A DNA stretch of 64,000 bases from Tachypleus tridentatus (Eukaryota > Arthropoda > Merostomata > Xiphosura > Limulidae). The DNA is taken from the NCBI RefSeq assembly GCF_004210375.1, contig NC_134831.1, positions 44,178,035 through 44,242,034 on the forward strand, in the 5' to 3' direction. The position numbers and the translations under genes are program-made. This document shows positions 56,901 to 64,000 of the stretch, one piece after another (within the stretch, counting starts at the first letter, position 1; every line of letters starts with the position of its first letter). Under the pieces are notes generated by a model, which saw only the letters and a program-made list of their open reading frames with translations, did no database searches and was not told the origin of the DNA.

Positions 56901-59594
56901 CTATAAAATACACACAACACTACAGTATTTCATAGGTTCCCCTTATGCATTTTAAAAATTCCTTAACTCTTAGAAGGTGGCCATCACCAACTGATGCTGC
57001 TACCCACAACATTCTTGCTGTTTAAGAGTTAAATAAGACAAACGACAAAATGGAATTAATTCCAAAATACCAATAATGTGCAATACCTGTTTATTTAAAG
57101 GAAACTATAATTGTATAAAATAATAATAAATACTTCCATGATAACTTTGGTTTTAGTCGAAGTAAACAAAATTTATTTGTGTTGTATTATCTTCATCGAA
57201 TAAATAATTGAACTGTTTGATAGAAAGTTCTGAATGGCCATTACAAGGAAGAATACTGACACAATGAATTGACCAAATTGAAGGTAATGTAAATCCATAA
57301 AGCAAAAGATATTGCTCAGTTAATGCATGTACACCCCTTGTTGTTTGCTCCATGTTTTGTTTAGTTTTAACTCTTTCACTGCCGTATGTCCCCTATAAGA
57401 GCATTGAGATGACAACATGTTTGCATTTTCTGTCATTATCAAGAAAGTATATTCCCCTTTATTAACTCTTTCACTGCCAAATTTGACTGTAGTCGATCCT
57501 ACGGCTTCTGCCATTTGCGACTATAGCGAACTTTTATAGTGTCTTCTTTATTCAATAGATAGCAGTACTTAAAAGGCAAATGCAAAGCTCCCACTTAATA
57601 TTTATGAGCTTTAGCCTATTTACATATTCACAAACCTGATTACATGATTAGTATTGTCTCTGGGATGTAAAAAAAGAGAAGAATTTTGTCACCAAAGTTT
57701 CCAAGATGTCTTTGCACAGGCATTCTTCATTCACTACATCTCAAGTTTTGGAAATAATTCAGCAAAACTTAGTCTCAGGTAATGACTGTTTTGAGTGTGA
57801 AAGCTCAGAAGACTTTGAAAACAGTAGTGAAGAAAACAGACCAAGCACACAAAGCAAGTTTGAGGCAACCAAGGGAATAGGCATAGTTAAAACCCCAAGG
57901 GGGCATGGCTCCACTACCAGAGGAAGGCCAGTGAAATTACAGGGAAGAGCAACTGTGGTTCAAGGAAAGGTCATAAAAAGTAGTTCAGGAATTCCACCCT
58001 ATGTACAGCCCCCATCTATACCTAAACCCAAACCATCAACCAGTTCAGAATAGGATGCCCAGTGGCAATGAGAAACTCTGGAAGAAATGGAGATGTTTGA
58101 ACAGGATTGGCTACCCAACTATGCATGTTGCAAACAAACTCTAAAAATTTCATGTTTATATATGTTAATTTACAGTGAAATTATTACCTTTTCATGTAAT
58201 GCACTCCTATTTAGTACTAACAGGCAAAAAGAATGTGGCAATCAGCATTAGTTAAAAATAATAATTTGGCAGCAAATGAGATAAGAAAGCATATTCCCCT
58301 TCATTACAAAGAAAATGTATTTCCCTTCAATTTTTTCATAGTTTACCAGTTTTAATTTACATAAAAGTAACCAAATCTTAAAACATGTGGCTTTTTATTT
58401 TATATTGTATACATAAAAATAAGCCATAGTATTGGAAATCTATTCATTTATAAATGTGGTAGCAAAGGAGAACAATAAGTGTAATAATATCTATTTATAT
58501 AATTATTTCACTATTCAATCTTACAATTACCATGGTCCAAATTATAAAAAAATGGATTACTTTTGACAAAAAAGATGAACTGACTAATAAATATTAAGAA
58601 AAAAACAAACACCTTTTCACTCAGTAAAAATATTTAGTGAATATCCAAAACTTTTGATTTACTTTGTTACTATAAGACTATTACAATGCATAATGAGAGC
58701 TAAAAAATTATCAAAACAAGCATTCCAGATAGTTCAAAAATAGAAACTAATTTTATATACCAATCTTAATTAAATTGATTGAAATGAATTAATTAATCAA
58801 CTAGGTACCCTTGCTGTCATTGATATATTTGGCCATAATCCCATCAATATCTTAGAAGATCCAACTAGTTTAGGAGATTTTGGTTAGTTTTAAATTCAGA
58901 TCCTACACTGAAAAACATTGACATAAGACTTATCTCTAATATAAATTTAAAAATTTTTACTAATCAGAAAATTAAATTTTCTCTACAACATTTAGAACTG
59001 AAGAGATAGATAAATACCAATGTAAGTCATTTTCATCAATATGCACCACACACAAAAAAGAGATACACAACTATTTATGTCACTCTCAAAACCAATGAAA
59101 CACATTTTTAATAGAATATGCAATTTCTACTAATAATCATTAAAGCTATAAAATATTTGATGCATAACTCATCACTGAGGGGGTCATTCAGTCAACCATC
59201 AAAACTGTAATATATTTGCTGTGTAAGCCATCAATGAGGGGGTTATGTAGTTAATACTGGTGAGTTTACTGACAACCACCAAAACCATAGTGGTTGTAAC
59301 ATCTTCAACATTAGTGATATGTAACAACTCACTTGAAATATGACTCCTACTAATAAACAATAACGATTGTACTGAACGTCATGTCAATTATGAGCTTCTC
59401 ATATTACAACTTACTAATAATTAAAATTTACTCTCCAACAGAAATTTCTTACACTTCTGTTCTTATTTCGGTTCATCAGTATCAACCAGTGATGATGATA
59501 ACTTACCGATGTCCTTTTCCTGGAAGGGTAACTATAAATTCTCCAGTGGCATGTTCTTCTGCATCATAGAATTCTTCATCATCAGAATAAACAG
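32845..59594 (-). CDS. OSBP: oxysterol-binding protein, C-terminal eight exons (join on minus strand)
   Basis: Coding exons in transcript order are 59594-59507, 56865-56736, 53658-53458, 43936-43691, 36421-36104, 34371-34202, 33849-33629 and 32990-32845. All junctions are GT..AG and all phases agree, giving about 505 residues. The product has an acidic FFAT motif ([10 protein letters not shown]) that docks on VAP proteins of the ER, a charged linker, then a full ORD that binds sterol or PI4P, including [59 protein letters not shown] and [19 protein letters not shown]. In animals OSBP exchanges sterol for PI4P at ER-Golgi contacts. Vertebrate OSBP is about 800 residues with an N-terminal PH domain and coiled coil, so those exons lie right of the window. 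Introns reach about 9.7 kb and are full of transposons. Confidence 0.95.
33629..33849 (-). CDS. OSBP: OSBP coding exon 7 (end of ORD, charged helix)
   Basis: Acceptor CCATGTTAG and donor GAAG|GTAATC. It encodes [40 protein letters not shown] and then a basic/acidic helix [31 protein letters not shown] is near invariant in OSBPs. The 221-nt exon enters with two bases borrowed and leaves with one base of a glycine codon. Confidence 0.95.
34202..34371 (-). CDS. OSBP: OSBP coding exon 6 (ORD beta region)
   Basis: Acceptor TTTCTTAG and donor CTCC|GTAAGT. It encodes [33 protein letters not shown] and [18 protein letters not shown]-x-V-T-D and L-x-G-T-W-D are ORD signatures after the YSYFSR block. 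Length 170 nt, ending in phase 2. Confidence 0.95.
34721..34742. repeat. (CA)n microsatellite
   Basis: A short CA tract in OSBP intron 6, just before the left cluster of exon-derived repeat units. Confidence 0.8.
34749..34960 (-). repeat. exon-derived minisatellite, distal cluster (three units)
   Basis: Three units of about 71-81 bp begin at 34750, 34831 and 34902 in the intron downstream of exon 5. On the plus strand, the first has TTTGATGAGAGAAGTAACTT, matching exon 5 end sequence TTTCACGAGAGAAGTAACTG; the second has TTTCATGAAAGAAGAAACTG. They match the units at 35.94-36.10 kb and the coding end of exon 5. Confidence 0.75.
35626..35815. repeat. tandem repeat, about 75-80 bp unit, two and a half copies
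   Basis: GAACTGACATACATGCAGG at 35626 and GAACTGACATATACGTGGGG at 35778 frame two units; TACCATTGGTAAGTCAATTA and TACCAGTAAGTTAACTACAA are the paired interiors. It lies in the OSBP intron between exons 5 and 6. Confidence 0.55.
35940..36103 (-). repeat. exon-derived minisatellite, proximal cluster (duplicated exon 5 end plus donor)
   Basis: Immediately 3' of exon 5 the sequence repeats with an 81-bp period. On the minus strand the exon ends TCGTGAAACACCTAGGAAG|GTTAGT and 81 bp later TATCATGAAAAATCCAGGAAG followed by the same GTTAGT; a third, more decayed unit follows. The intervening 27 codons are open. The peptide [11 protein letters not shown] is thus mirrored as [12 protein letters not shown] distal cluster lies at 34.75-34.96 kb. 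Confidence 0.85.
36104..36421 (-). CDS. OSBP: OSBP coding exon 5 (ORD core with SHHPP)
   Basis: Acceptor TTTAACTAG and donor AGGAAG|GTTAGT; 318 nt, phase 0 at both ends. It begins [20 protein letters not shown], supplying the second half of the EQVSHHPP fingerprint whose histidines contact the PI4P headgroup in solved ORDs. It continues [60 protein letters not shown] and [15 protein letters not shown]. An open frame continues past the donor for 75 codons. Confidence 0.96.
38042..38535 (-). mobile_element. 3' fragment of the I-like LINE with (AATC)n tail
   Basis: A 5'-truncated copy in minus orientation. Its 3' terminus is the simple repeat TTGATTGATTGATTGATT (plus strand, 38043-38060), the tail of the family. 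It contains the two-unit 3' repeat (about 38285-38400 and 38450-38530) also present at 47.64-47.88 kb. It lies in the large OSBP intron between exons 4 and 5. Confidence 0.75.
38540..42050. other. OSBP intron, nothing recognised
   Basis: AT-rich intron sequence without a recognised repeat or exon-like stretch. Confidence 0.5.
42060..42290. repeat. 50-bp tandem repeat, about 3.5 units
   Basis: Units start at about 42089, 42137, 42187 and 42239 with AAGTCATACTCAACATCATAA, AAGCCATGTCCAACAACATGA, AAGTCATGCCCAATATCATAA and AAGTCATGTCCATC. The interior is TGATATTA..CTTTA.GATC(A/C)C. Intronic. Confidence 0.75.
42790..43020 (-). repeat. old degraded SINE family 1 copy
   Basis: ACACAAAGCTATATAACAGT, AGACTAGAGGGTAAAGTAGC, CACTGCCAATTCTTGGACTAC and AATAGTTGGATTTGACC align in order to the SINE body. 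It is much more diverged than the other copies. Confidence 0.55.
43691..43936 (-). CDS. OSBP: OSBP coding exon 4 (ORD N-terminal half)
   Basis: Acceptor AATGCTTAG and donor GAGCAG|GTATGT; 246 nt, phase 0 at both ends. It encodes [20 protein letters not shown], a helix ending in [20 protein letters not shown], then [17 protein letters not shown] and CISEQ. The final EQ is the start of EQVSHHPP, completed by exon 5. Confidence 0.96.
44771..44870. promoter_or_regulatory. array of ten heat-shock-element decamers (GAAnnTTCnn)
   Basis: Ten consecutive 10-bp units start with GAA or GAG at 44771, 44781 and so on to 44861. Four units (44771, 44791, 44831, 44851) are GAATTTTCNN, two more keep TTC exactly (44801 GAACTTTCTA, 44861 GAGCTTTCCA), and four have one or two changes in the TTC half. 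This is the HSF-binding pattern of alternating nGAAn and nTTCn pentamers. An outlying GAACATTCC lies at about 44732. It stands about 35 bp upstream of an arthropod-type initiator TCAGTT (44907) with a TATA-poor TAGTAATA between. The strand of action is presumed plus because the gene remnant at 44.9 kb reads that way. Confidence 0.75.
44940..45545 (+). pseudogene. multicopy uncharacterised arthropod-type gene, copy 1, 5' part only
   Basis: The frame [15 protein letters not shown] passes into [20 protein letters not shown] (CxxC), then [20 protein letters not shown] with a second CxxC (CEHCKKTL). After an intron-like gap with GTAAAA and a TTTTGCAG acceptor it resumes at 45372 with [20 protein letters not shown], and then [20 protein letters not shown] at about 45465-45525. 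The residue phases across the gap do not join and the frame stops at 45552, so it is broken. I recall this family as a repeated zinc-ribbon-like gene of unknown function in several invertebrates; that recollection is unverified. Confidence 0.6.
45950..47190 (+). pseudogene. multicopy uncharacterised arthropod-type gene, copy 2, heavily decayed
   Basis: Fragments in order match the same family further 3'. [20 protein letters not shown] with RGW at about 46035-46110 parallels the [17 protein letters not shown] segment of copy 1. Later pieces are [11 protein letters not shown] (46390), [20 protein letters not shown] with [13 protein letters not shown] (46670-46770), and [52 protein letters not shown] (46980-47180). 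Stops and shifts are frequent. Because the DQ.K.WA block occurs in both, copies 1 and 2 are separate, not one gene. Confidence 0.5.
47195..47553 (-). mobile_element. possible piggyBac-like end
   Basis: TTAA at 47195 followed by CACGTTGACTGCC is the typical style of arthropod piggyBac termini, and a minus-strand frame of 83 codons with [20 protein letters not shown] faces it. No transposase core is visible and the opposite end was not found. Confidence 0.25.
47636..47885 (-). repeat. two-unit hairpin repeat in LINE 3' region
   Basis: Two tandem units share CCAGGAAGACTAAC / CCAGGATGACTAAT and CACCTGAAGTTGGCC / CACCTGAAGTTGACC, and each contains a potential stem: GACTAATG (47806) with CATTAGTC (47831). 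The 38.3-38.53 kb copy has the same layout with GACTAACG and CGTTAGTC. Confidence 0.7.
48531..48971 (-). pseudogene. RNase H domain of LINE copy 2
   Basis: [20 protein letters not shown] supplies the first catalytic aspartate (YTDGS), [20 protein letters not shown] the glutamate, and [13 protein letters not shown] the second aspartate. This is the canonical RNase H order. The frame is open for 146 codons, so it is the best preserved part of the element. Confidence 0.88.
49965..50303 (-). pseudogene. reverse transcriptase N-terminal region of LINE copy 2
   Basis: [40 protein letters not shown] and [20 protein letters not shown] match the RT fingers: P.KP.KDP..P..YRPI.LTS...K..ERM and ..QCGFR...S..D.L. 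Confidence 0.85.
51004..51513 (-). pseudogene. APE-type endonuclease of LINE copy 2
   Basis: A 169-codon frame reads [20 protein letters not shown], then [40 protein letters not shown] with the GDFN motif, and ends [11 protein letters not shown] with the SDHFP motif. Both catalytic motifs are intact here, unlike copy 1. Confidence 0.9.
52500..53457. other. OSBP intron, nothing recognised
   Basis: Sequence between LINE copy 2 and exon 3. A 126-codon minus frame at 53067-52687 shows no domain and no splice context. Confidence 0.45.
53458..53658 (-). CDS. OSBP: OSBP coding exon 3 (linker into ORD)
   Basis: Acceptor TTTTTTCAG and donor ATGCCT|GTAAGT; 201 nt, phase 0. The first half is acidic and polar ([20 protein letters not shown]). 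The second half carries a basic [20 protein letters not shown] and [16 protein letters not shown], the conserved entry to the ORD (lid region). Confidence 0.96.
54263..55540 (+). pseudogene. mariner transposase, degraded, split by a SINE
   Basis: The plus strand carries an irritans-type mariner transposase with many stops. [40 protein letters not shown] and GD form the N-terminal helix-turn-helix domain. IGKVKKLNK and IPHELTEN form the linker (WVPHEL in active elements). [20 protein letters not shown] carries the first catalytic aspartate, ALHDNA the second, and [12 protein letters not shown] the third, giving the DD34D order. The ORF then resumes after the SINE with [13 protein letters not shown] and [14 protein letters not shown]. 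Antisense to OSBP, in its intron. Confidence 0.88.
55139..55409 (-). repeat. SINE family 1 copy inserted in the mariner
   Basis: A full body (CTAGCTGTCCCTAATTTAGC, ACCAACGAATAGTGGGATTG) and tRNA-like head ending ACACCGGGCC. It is flanked by AAGGTCTATTG (55128-55138) and AAGGTCAATTG (55410-55420), an 11-bp target duplication with one change. It interrupts the mariner frame, so it inserted later. Confidence 0.88.
55560..56735. other. OSBP intron, nothing recognised
   Basis: AT-rich intron sequence, no exon or repeat identified. Confidence 0.5.
56736..56865 (-). CDS. OSBP: OSBP coding exon 2 (Ser/Asp-rich linker)
   Basis: Acceptor TTTTTTAAAG and donor AACCAA|GTAAGC; 130 nt. It completes an arginine codon and encodes [40 protein letters not shown] and NQ. 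It corresponds to the serine-rich stretch after the FFAT motif, which is phosphorylated in vertebrate OSBP. Sequence conservation is lower here, and the assignment rests mainly on phase and position. Confidence 0.85.
57367..58340 (+). mobile_element. piggyBac-like remnant with transposase N-terminus
   Basis: TTAA followed by CTCTTTCACTGCC occurs twice, at 57367 and 57462, a style typical of piggyBac ends. A plus-strand frame at 57706-58053 (115 codons) reads [20 protein letters not shown], an acidic Ser/Glu stretch, then [20 protein letters not shown], resembling the low-complexity N-termini of piggyBac-derived transposases. No catalytic domain follows. AAGAAAGTATATTCCCCTTT (57441) is echoed by AAGAAAGCATATTCCCCTTC (about 58286), a direct repeat. 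Confidence 0.4.
58340..59506. other. OSBP intron between exons 1 and 2, small tandem repeat only
   Basis: The only structure is a two-unit repeat at about 59159-59275 (CATCACTGAGGGGGTCATTCAG / CATCAATGAGGGGGTTATGTAG). Confidence 0.45.
59507..59594 (-). CDS. OSBP: OSBP coding exon 1 of those visible (FFAT motif)
   Basis: Acceptor ATTTCCAG and donor CATCG|GTAAGT; 88 nt with two bases borrowed at the start and two left at the end. It encodes [20 protein letters not shown] and [17 protein letters not shown] fits the FFAT core E-F-F/Y-D-A-x-E with an acidic flank, which binds the MSP domain of VAP-A/B at the ER. Upstream exons (coiled coil, PH) were not found before 64000. Confidence 0.93.
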
Positions 59595-62500
59595 CTGGAA
59601 ATAAAATCAACTATCTCATACTAAGATAAAATGTAAGTATCTTAAAGATGTAACTACGAATTAACTAATAAATACCAAAAGGAACCAGTTTTGAATACAT
59701 AAGAAAAAAAACTAGTATAAATTAGCTGTAGTTACAACATTAAATACAGGTAAGAATTAACTGTGATTGCAGCAATAGATACTGGTAATAACTTATTCCC
59801 ATTATGGTAGTTTATAGTTGTACAAACTAGTACAATATTAGGCACTGATAAAATTAGTGTTATGGTGTTATATGTCAAAAGGATGAATTTTATCACAACT
59901 GTTTTAAGTTATGATCCCAGAAGATGTACAATGAGGGCTTCTTTAATACACAGCTTGCTCACTAGTAGCACTTTTGAGAACAATCACAGTGACTAACATG
60001 ATTGCAGAGATACAGGACTTAATTAAAACACTTGTCTGTAAGTGTTCCATCATATGTACCAATACAAGACAAACCACTAGTCTGACATAAGCCTGCAAAT
60101 AGCATAAGTGAGTAAACTTGTACACAAAGAAAATTTTGTTTATTTCTAATAACATTATATTTTGAGTTAAGAAACTTATTTGGCCAAAACCAAGATTTAA
60201 AGTGAACACCCAAAAAATAAAGTTTGGTTAAGTGGGTAGAAAAATGTTATAAGTTTGTTTTGTAAACTACAAAAATTATGAGCATTTCAAGATAGGCAGG
60301 TTTTACGTTATCATTTGCAATTTTGATAAATATGAAAAGTACAATATCAACCAGTAAATTCAACAAATTGCAAGTTATTTCTTTAGCATTTTGTGTTTCT
60401 TACATATGTGTAGTACCATTAAAACCACCTAGTCAAGTGTTAAAATGAACTTAATGCCAGTAAATAAACACACAACTCTCTATACCTTCCCCTTTCTGGA
60501 ATAACTATTGAGCAGCATATTTGTCATACATCTGAAAAACCTATTTCTTAGTGAAACACTCACTCAATATTTCAGGTATATTGTTCCTCTATATGAATCA
60601 GCTATAATACATACATATTGATTTATACTCTTGTGTTAATAGTAACAGGTTGGATAAAAGTAGAGTTTAAAAAAAGGATGATTTTTCAAAACAAGGATAT
60701 TAAAATAATAAAATGGAAACCAGAATACCACAGTGGAGAAAAAGACACTATCAGCCTAAATAAGCAGCTGAAGATTAATTGTACAGGTAAGAATAAGTGG
60801 CCTGAGGTGAAACATTATGACAAGTATCATTCTATGAGGTGTCAAAGGCAAAAAGTTTGGTTACTTCGATATTTACCGAAAGTACACAAAAGCTATGTGC
60901 ATTAACTGTCCCAATTTCTAAATCAATAGATTATAAAAAAGACAGCCAGTTCTTAGGTTATTCTACTCAAATATTGGACATGACTGTGTTTCTAATAATG
61001 AACCCATATCCCCAAAGTGTAAAGTGTGATTTTACACCTATGGTACACAAACTATGAATCCTCAATCTTATAGTCGACCACACTAATCATTATGCCTAAA
61101 GCAACACTAAAACTATAAACTCACAGATAAATGATCATAAATATGCATTTTATAGCACTATCTACAACACCAGGAGAAAAAAACAAGCAGCTGTGAACAT
61201 TTATTTTAAAGTCAAGATAGCAGTAAACTGGAAGATAAATACTGTTTACTATCAAGCTTAAAACAATCTACTCACTAGGTAAGTTATCCATAAAGCAGTT
61301 GAATTGCATTTACCAAAATCAAAGTTTGTAATTTTAATAGTTTTTTTTAGTATTTTTAACAATTATCAACATACAAGTAAGATATATTTGGATCTCACGT
61401 TCACCAATGTATGGCAGGAAATCTGCCAAATTGCACAGCACAATATATACCAATTAATGTGTCCTAAGTCTTGAATTTTCACAATTTGACTTCCCTAAAG
61501 AAAAAAATTTATTGGAACCTAGAGAACAACTTTATAAAAAAATTAGGTATGACTACCATAGATCAGTTGTTTACATGGCATTACATTACAGCAATACTGA
61601 TAATACTTTTTTTTATCAAACATCTCTTTAATATCACTAAACACATTTCCAGTAAGAATAAACACAATAGCATTTCAATGGCATATGTCGTGTGTTACAC
61701 TCAAAGCTGTACAACAGCAGTAAAGAGAAACTTGATAACAATTAGTAGGATTTAATATGACACAAAATACTGATCATAATTCACCAGCACAGGAATTATC
61801 TACAGGTAAGAAAAGGAGTGGCAACTACATTTCATGAAATAATTCTGTTCCTTGTTCTGCGAACCATGTAGTCAGGCTACAAATTCTATGTATTGACTTA
61901 ATTAAAGTATATGTTTTAAGTATGAGACTAAAATGACAAAGAATCTTGACACTTAATAATAATTAACTTTATTTTTCAACTAGGTAGCTATCAATTTGTC
62001 TACATGCAGTGGTAATCAAATAGAAAGCTCTTGCTTCTTTCTCTTTAAGAAACAGCAAAGCACTGTTAAGGAAAATTAGGATGTATTTCTCCCTTTCAGT
62101 TTTTGTAGTTTTATCATTTCTTTCTTTGTATGTGTGATGCTGTGTTCTTGTTCCAAATTTGTGTTAATGTTTTTAAAGAAACATTTATTACACTGTATCA
62201 TGTTAACTAGGAATATAGCACCGAGGGTGATAATTGGTGAAGAAAATAGTATTTTCAGTACTGATCTCCATTAAATGATTTTGTGAACTTAAAAAACTTG
62301 GCATGTTCAGTTTCTTGACAAAACTGAGAATAGTTCTGCAAGCAAATAATCTTGATTTTGGCAAGAACTAAAGAAATAATGAGACATTACAAATTACTTA
62401 ACATTAACAAGTTAGTAACTGTGAAAAACTCATGTCTCAGTAGTAATTGTACAGATGCACTCTAAACTTCCTTCAAAGATTCTCTTTTACATGACAATGG

Positions 62501-64000
62501 TATGGAAAAAAGTTACCCAGTTATAACTGGGTAATACCTCCTGTGTAAATATCACAAACTTGAGCACACACTATAGATGATTAACTCCAACAGATGCCGA
62601 TACTGTCAGAGGTTTAAAGAATATAACAGTAAAAGAAAATCCAACAGTTAGTGACAACTAATGTTAAGTCTTGCCCAAAAGAGTTTATGAATATTAGTAT
62701 ACAGTAATCAATGCAGTTTATAAATGATAGTTAGTGACTACTTCTATTGATAAAATCAGATTGCTTGTGTGGTGTGAAATGTTGACATTTTGCTTCTCTG
62801 ATGTTTGTCAAGCAATTTCACATTGTTTGTTTTTTCAATAACTCCTTCAAATTCTTTCAAAATTATATTAAACTACATTTTGTTTATATTATACCAATTA
62901 GTATAGTACAAAATCTTAGCTAACAATCTGTATTTTACATTGTATAAGTTTTAAGTTCCTAATTCTACAAGAAAATATTTTTAAAATGTTTTAGTATAAC
63001 ACGAGATATTTTCTCTAAGCATCTGTCTTCTCTGTTTTTTCCACCACACATTGAAATAATAAGAAATTAAACATAAACTATTCACTATAAAATTGTTATC
63101 GCTCAGACAAACCATAATGTTTATAACCTTTAATTTTGTTTGGTTCTAGAAATATTAATAGAAAATCAGAACCCTCTTGCAAACACCCACCTGTCACATT
63201 CTCTTTTCCAGAATATGTTCAAAATTCTCTCTTATGTTTAACTATATATTACACATAACATATAGAAAGTTAAAGTTTTCATCTATCAAATGATGAATTG
63301 CATAATGCCATATCCTGAACAGATTATACTCAATTTCATTCAGAGTACAAGCAACATTACAGTGAGAAACTTAACAACTAGTTTGGATCGATTCATAATG
63401 GCTTTTACTGCATAGGTAGAAAGCCAGAAAAATCGTAAGAAAGGGAAATTGTCTGCTTTTCGTATGCTATTATTCAATATCCTTTGCTTCATTATTTAGT
63501 TAAATAAAAATTATTTAGTGCCTTTCTACTAGTTTTTGATACTAAGTTAAATGTTCTTAATGGAAAATAATGGACAATAATCGAAAAAAGAAGTACTTTA
63601 TTTCTCATTTTTCATGTTTTTTCTTTATTTACTATTACAAGTGTAACTAAAATGAAATTAGGGATCTTAAGATTAGATTAGGTAAAAATAATAATAATAT
63701 GATAATAGTGTTTCATGAGGCACAGGGCAAACACATAAGGAGCATGTGAATAATGTAATTCAATAGCGTAACGTGAGCTGTACGTGCCCTGAGAGACTTA
63801 CAACTTATAATGGCATGGATGAGTGATAAGACACTGTTCAAAGGCAATCAAACAATAAAACTTAATTATAAATAAACATATACTGTTATGAGCTTAAAGA
63901 TACTTATAATAAATGAATGTTGTTTCATGTTACAATTTGAAGTCATTCTACAAATAAAAAAGGGGAACTTAGATTTATTATGGTTTTTTCTTTGTGAAAG
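59595..64000 (-). other. presumed OSBP upstream intron, nothing recognised
   Basis: A first exon here starts mid-codon, so transcript sequence must continue to the right. No PH-domain or coiled-coil exon was recognised in these 4.4 kb; frames of 60-95 codons lack splice context. A short palindrome ACCCAGTTATAACTGGGT lies at about 62516. Confidence 0.45.

Noticed and set aside
59943-60209. 88-codon minus-strand frame as an upstream OSBP exon
   Set aside because: No coiled-coil or PH similarity, and no acceptor and donor pair in the required phase.

Overview
This is AT-rich animal nuclear DNA. No bacterial-style gene packing is visible: coding sequence is confined to small exons with GT..AG borders separated by kilobase introns, and most of the rest is transposon remains. 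The tRNA-Thr-like SINE present in about eight copies, and the general repeat mixture, look like a chelicerate genome. From memory I favour a horseshoe crab, but this is recognition of a repeat style and not a search result.

The one well supported host gene is an oxysterol-binding protein (OSBP family) on the minus strand. Eight consecutive coding exons run from 59594 down to a stop codon at 32845, and their phases join without conflict to give about 505 residues. They encode an acidic FFAT motif (binds VAP proteins at the ER), a linker, and the complete lipid-binding ORD with its EQVSHHPP fingerprint, which is split by the exon 4/5 junction. The PH-domain exons must lie beyond the right edge of the window.

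Layout. 0.4-0.7 kb: broken signal peptide plus Ig-like domain (minus). 2.5-5.9 kb: two degraded partial copies of a Jockey-like LINE (plus). 6-17 kb: SINEs, a possible LTR, tandem repeats and otherwise featureless DNA. 16.94-19.97 kb: a hAT DNA transposon with perfect 8-bp target duplications and a nested TA-flanked MITE. 22.0-27.3 kb: an I-like LINE (minus) carrying a near-perfect 97-bp inverted duplication. 27.3-32.8 kb: sequence downstream of OSBP, with SINEs and a 46-48 bp minisatellite. 32.8-59.6 kb: OSBP, whose introns hold a second copy of the same LINE (47.5-52.5 kb), a 3' fragment of it (38.0-38.5 kb), two decayed copies of a multicopy uncharacterised gene family (44.9-47.2 kb), a mariner split by a SINE (54.3-55.5 kb) and a probable piggyBac remnant (57.5-58.1 kb). 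59.6-64 kb: upstream intron sequence.

Three observations stand out. First, ten perfectly phased 10-bp GAAnnTTCnn units at 44771-44870 form a heat-shock-element array directly upstream of one of the multicopy gene copies. Second, the 3' end of OSBP exon 5, including its splice donor, has been duplicated 81 bp downstream (27 codons, frame kept open), so the decoy donor could give an in-frame alternative exon. Third, the LINE 3' region has a two-unit repeat with a hairpin whose pairing is kept between two diverged copies.
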